Made by a program: the position numbers and the translations under genes
Notes under the pieces: model-generated
The model's input: the letters and a program-made list of their open reading frames with translations, nothing else
Database searches by the model: none
Told to the model about the DNA's origin: nothing
From: Modestobacter excelsi
GTDB lineage: Bacteria; Actinomycetota; Actinomycetes; Mycobacteriales; Geodermatophilaceae
Assembly: GCF_005930495.1 (NCBI RefSeq)
Contig: NZ_SJEX01000042.1
Location: 1-42,369 of the forward strand
DNA: 42,369 nt
Reading direction: 5' to 3'
Part shown: positions 39,845-42,369 of the stretch, in pieces
Numbering within the stretch: position 1 is the first letter of the stretch
Layout of the letters: every line of letters starts with the position of its first letter

Positions 39845-40510
39845 ATGACTGAACCGACCATCGCCGTCCTGGACCTCGATGGCACCCTCGTCGACTCGAA
39901 CTACCAGCACGCCCTCGCCTGGTACCGCGCCCTGCGCGCGATGGGCGAGACGTTCCCGATCTGGCGGCTGCACCGGCTGATCGGGATGGGCGGCGACCAG
40001 GTCATCAAGAGCCTGGGCGGCGACGAGCTCGAGGAGCGGATCGGCGAGGAGGCGCGCAAGCGCCAGGGCGAGGAGGTCGACGCGCTGATCGGCGAGGTCT
40101 CGCCGCTGCCCGGCGCCCGCGACCTGCTGCTCGCGATCAAGGAGCGCGGACACCGTCTCGTGCTGGCCAGCTCCGGGCAGCCGCGGCACGTCGACATCGC
40201 GGTCGACCTGCTGGACGCCCGCGAGATCGCCGACGCGATCACCTCCAGCGAGGACGCCGAGGCCACCAAGCCGGCGCCGGACCTGCTGCAGGTGGCGCGG
40301 CAGAAGCTCGGCGCCTCCGCGGACACCCACAGCGTGATGATCGGCGACTCGGTGTGGGACATCGAGGCGGCCAAGAACGCCGGCATGCCGGCGATCGCCG
40401 TCCGTTCCGGCGGGTTCGGGGACGACGAGCTGCGGGATGCCGGCGCGATCTCCATCTACGACACCCCGGGCGACCTCCGGGCCGCGCTGGACGACTCCCC
40501 GCTGGCCTAG
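39845..40510 (+). CDS. HAD-superfamily hydrolase (phosphatase)
   Basis: A 221-aa HAD hydrolase of the beta-phosphoglucomutase/phosphoglycolate phosphatase kind. Motif I VLDLDGTLVDSN (nucleophile Asp), motif II LVLASSG, motif III Lys in ATKPAPD, motif IV MIGDSVWDIEAAKNAG. An alpha-helical cap is inserted between motifs I and II. The substrate is not readable. ATG start at 39845. Its TAG stop shares the palindrome CTAG with the stop of the opposite gene. Confidence 0.92.
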   Translation: MTEPTIAVLDLDGTLVDSNYQHALAWYRALRAMGETFPIWRLHRLIGMGGDQVIKSLGGDELEERIGEEARKRQGEEVDALIGEVSPLPGARDLLLAIKERGHRLVLASSGQPRHVDIAVDLLDAREIADAITSSEDAEATKPAPDLLQVARQKLGASADTHSVMIGDSVWDIEAAKNAGMPAIAVRSGGFGDDELRDAGAISIYDTPGDLRAALDDSPLA

Positions 40511-41106
40511 GCAGGCTGGGGAGCCGGCAGCCCGGGCGCGCCGACCCGGGCCGGCGTGTCCGGCGCCCCGACGTCGGCGGCGACCGTGCGCAGCGCCACG
40601 ACGACCGCGTCGAGCGGCACCTCGGCGCGCGACGCCTGCAGCGTCGTCCCCGGGCCGGAGGCGGTGAGCAGGAGCCGCACTCCGGCGTCGTGCACCGCCC
40701 GCAGTGCGGGCAGGACGGTCGCCGGCTCGTGCCGCAGCAGCTCCTCGGGGAAGCAGAGCCCCAGCCGCTCGGGGGACAGGCCGCCGGCGGCGAGCGCGTC
40801 GGCCACGTCCTCGGGGAGGGTCCCGGCCGCGGTCAGCCCGGCCGGGAGCTGGACGCCGACGCCCACCGTGCCCGGGAACGCGGCTGCGTCGCGGCAGGCC
40901 CGGGTCAGCAGCCAGCGGCGCAGCACCGCCTGCAGCCCGGCGCGCTCGGCTGCGGACCAGGCGTCGTCGGCCGGGAGCTCGCCCCAGGTGGGGTGCACCC
41001 AGACGACGTCGGCCCGCAGCCCGGCCGGCCGGCCGGTGCCGACGTCGCTGAGCACGTCGTAGCGGAGCTGGACCTGGTGGAGCACGGGTGCGGACAGGAG
41101 CCTCAT
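40507..41106 (-). CDS. Degenerate EAL-domain protein
   Basis: A 199-aa protein with the outline of an EAL (c-di-GMP phosphodiesterase) domain but none of its catalytic residues. LRYDVLSDVGTGRPAGLRAD followed by VVWVHPTWGEL corresponds to the EAL-RW-HP region, with EAL replaced by ADV. LRRWLLTRACRDAAAFPGTV, then VGVQLPAG (normally VNLS) and LSPERLGLCFPEELL (normally E-TE) follow. VRLLLTASGPGT replaces the DDFG-type loop. It cannot be a normal phosphodiesterase; it may bind a nucleotide or a partner. It lies downstream of gpgS on the same strand. Confidence 0.72.
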   Translation of the reverse strand: MRLLSAPVLHQVQLRYDVLSDVGTGRPAGLRADVVWVHPTWGELPADDAWSAAERAGLQAVLRRWLLTRACRDAAAFPGTVGVGVQLPAGLTAAGTLPEDVADALAAGGLSPERLGLCFPEELLRHEPATVLPALRAVHDAGVRLLLTASGPGTTLQASRAEVPLDAVVVALRTVAADVGAPDTPARVGAPGLPAPQPA

Positions 41107-41209
41107 GCCGCTCCATCGACCGGCGGCCGCGCCCTCCGGAGACCGGGTGCACGGGGTTCACCCGCCCGGGCACGCCGGTCACCTGTTCGGGGTCACCCCT
41201 CGGAGAGCG

Positions 41210-42208
41210 TCACCCGACGACCCCTTCGCCGGCGTCCCGGAGCAGGGCGTACTCCGCCACCGTCGCCATCGGCGGCCGCTGGTCCACCGCCACCGCGGTG
41301 CTCATCGGGACGAACCGCTCGCCGTCGTGGCGGAACTGCGTGAGCAGGCCGCCGGGCTCCAGGCGGCGGCCGTGCCGGCCCCGCTCGGCCCGGGTCAGCA
41401 GGGTGTTCACGATCTGCCCGGCCATGGCGCCCAGCGCCTGGTCGCTCTGGTGGGAGTGCGTGCGGGTGCCCAGGTCGACCTGCGCCAGCCCGGACAGCCC
41501 GCAGACCTGCAGCAGGTCGATCAGCAGCCCGACCTCGATGCCGTAGGAGGACACGAACGGCACCTGCTCCAGCGCCGACCGGCGCCCCGCGTACTCCCCG
41601 CCGAGCGGCTGGACGAACCCGGCGAGCTCGGGCCACAGCGCGTTGAGCAGCGGGCGGGCGGTGAGCTCGGTGACCCGGCCGCCTCCGGCCGGCCGGTGCT
41701 CGCCGTCGATGCTCAGCGGACGGGTGTAGCAGCCCTTGACGTAGTCGACCCGGGCCTCGGTCAGCAGCGGGGTGAGCAGCCCCGGCACGTAGTGGCTGAC
41801 GTCGCCGAGCAGGTCGGAGTCCATGAAGACGACGAGGTCGCCGGTGGTGGCGGCCAGCGACTTCCACAGCGCCTCGCCCTTGCCCCGGCGGTCGCCGTGG
41901 GAGGGGAGCACGTCGGCCGCGGCGACGACGTCGGCCCCGGCCGCGCGGGCCACCTCCGCCGTCCGGTCGCTGGAGTTCGAGTCGACGACGACCACCTCGT
42001 CGACCAGCGGGACGTCGGTCACCCAGCGGTCGACGAGATCGCGGACGAGGACGCCGACGGTCGGCTCCTCGTCCCGGGCGGGCAGGACGACGCTGACCCG
42101 GTGCCCGCCGCGGCGCTTGGCCGACAGCAGGGCAGGGACGTCGATCTCGGCCAGGGAGGTGGCCGACGTGGTGCGGTTCTCGAACCATGCGCGGGCGTCA
42201 GGTCGCAT
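41210..42208 (-). CDS. gpgS: Glucosyl-3-phosphoglycerate synthase
   Basis: A GT-A-fold retaining glycosyltransferase of 332 aa that makes glucosyl-3-phosphoglycerate, the first step to glucosylglycerate and methylglucose lipopolysaccharides. It follows the mycobacterial enzyme closely: SVVLPARDEEPTVGVLVRDL, VVVVDSNSSDRT, RRGKGEALWKSLAATTGDLV, the DSD metal motif in VFMDSDL, TELTARPLLNALWPEL, PLGGEYAGRRSALE and YGIEVGLLIDLL. GTG 42244 would add 12 residues; I chose ATG 42208 as nearer to the usual N-terminus. The 103-nt gap to the EAL-like gene shows no strong terminator. Confidence 0.92.
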   Translation of the reverse strand: MRPDARAWFENRTTSATSLAEIDVPALLSAKRRGGHRVSVVLPARDEEPTVGVLVRDLVDRWVTDVPLVDEVVVVDSNSSDRTAEVARAAGADVVAAADVLPSHGDRRGKGEALWKSLAATTGDLVVFMDSDLLGDVSHYVPGLLTPLLTEARVDYVKGCYTRPLSIDGEHRPAGGGRVTELTARPLLNALWPELAGFVQPLGGEYAGRRSALEQVPFVSSYGIEVGLLIDLLQVCGLSGLAQVDLGTRTHSHQSDQALGAMAGQIVNTLLTRAERGRHGRRLEPGGLLTQFRHDGERFVPMSTAVAVDQRPPMATVAEYALLRDAGEGVVG

Positions 42209-42244
42209 CCGCCCACTGTCGAGCACGTCGGCCACCCCCTGCAC

Positions 42245-42369
42245 GTCGCCGGGGCGTCGTTCACATGAACGTCACGCGGCCCCTGGGACCCGGGTGCGTC
42301 GTGCGGCCCCGTCCGCCGTCCGCGCGCACGAGGGGTGGATGGGGCCGGTGGGTGCGGTGGGGCGCGACC
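42245..42369. other. Window edge, upstream region of gpgS
   Basis: The gpgS promoter should lie here. I see no clear -10 or -35 element and no other gene start before the window ends. Confidence 0.3.

Overview
The window reads as chromosomal DNA of a high-GC actinobacterium. GTG starts are common, many genes overlap by 4 bp (ATGA/GTGA), several genes look leaderless (a TANNNT -10 box about 7 nt before GTG), and there is a class E sortase with an LAxTG substrate, a mycobacterial-type glucosyl-3-phosphoglycerate synthase and many MDMPI/DinB-fold metal-binding proteins. Overall style suggests a soil actinobacterium, perhaps Geodermatophilaceae; that family assignment is inference.

Layout. 1-6.8 kb: a TetR regulator; an alanine-rich, sortase-anchored surface protein with its class E sortase and a 52-aa membrane peptide; an SUV3-like RNA helicase. 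6.76-13.8 kb: tRNA-Ser(UGA) is the left border of a decayed integrative island of about 7 kb. The right border is a 57-nt copy of the tRNA 3' half. Inside are an integrase remnant whose catalytic Tyr codon has become His, a DUF3237 protein, an MDMPI-type protein flanked by two copies of a 46-nt palindromic repeat, an EXLDI-type RHH protein with a GTATAC operator, a frameshifted yqeY, a frameshifted membrane protein and long stretches with no recognisable gene. 14-18.5 kb: MmcQ/YjbR-like protein, a TIGR03086-like protein behind two identical-arm operators, an NmrA-like remnant, a GGDEF protein truncated by a palindrome-hairpin cassette, a geranylgeranyl-reductase-family oxidoreductase and a LOG-family gene split by one missing base.

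18.5-31.2 kb is the metabolic core. A tight operon (SDR, amidohydrolase, acyl-CoA ligase, MaoC hydratase) with a divergent MarR regulator matches the gene content of the actinobacterial p-hydroxycinnamate (cou/phd) pathway, in which side chains are shortened by hydration, oxidation and hydrolysis of a beta-ketoacyl-CoA. Next to it a PaaX-type regulator faces a six-gene operon: a fused LivF-LivG ATPase, LivH, LivM, a lipoprotein binding protein, a second acyl-CoA ligase and a TIGR03084-like protein. Together they suggest uptake, CoA activation and side-chain degradation of plant aromatic acids; the transporter's substrate is inferred.

31.2-42.4 kb is mostly housekeeping: NIPSNAP and VOC proteins, a MetY-type sulfhydrylase with a CoA-binding protein and a NUDIX hydrolase, an endonuclease/phosphatase-family enzyme, MenB, two TetR regulators, DUF5946, an NDMA-type zinc alcohol dehydrogenase, a HAD phosphatase, a degenerate EAL-domain protein and GpgS. 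A 56-nt structured repeat follows three different stop codons across the window, with compensatory base changes that keep its stems paired.
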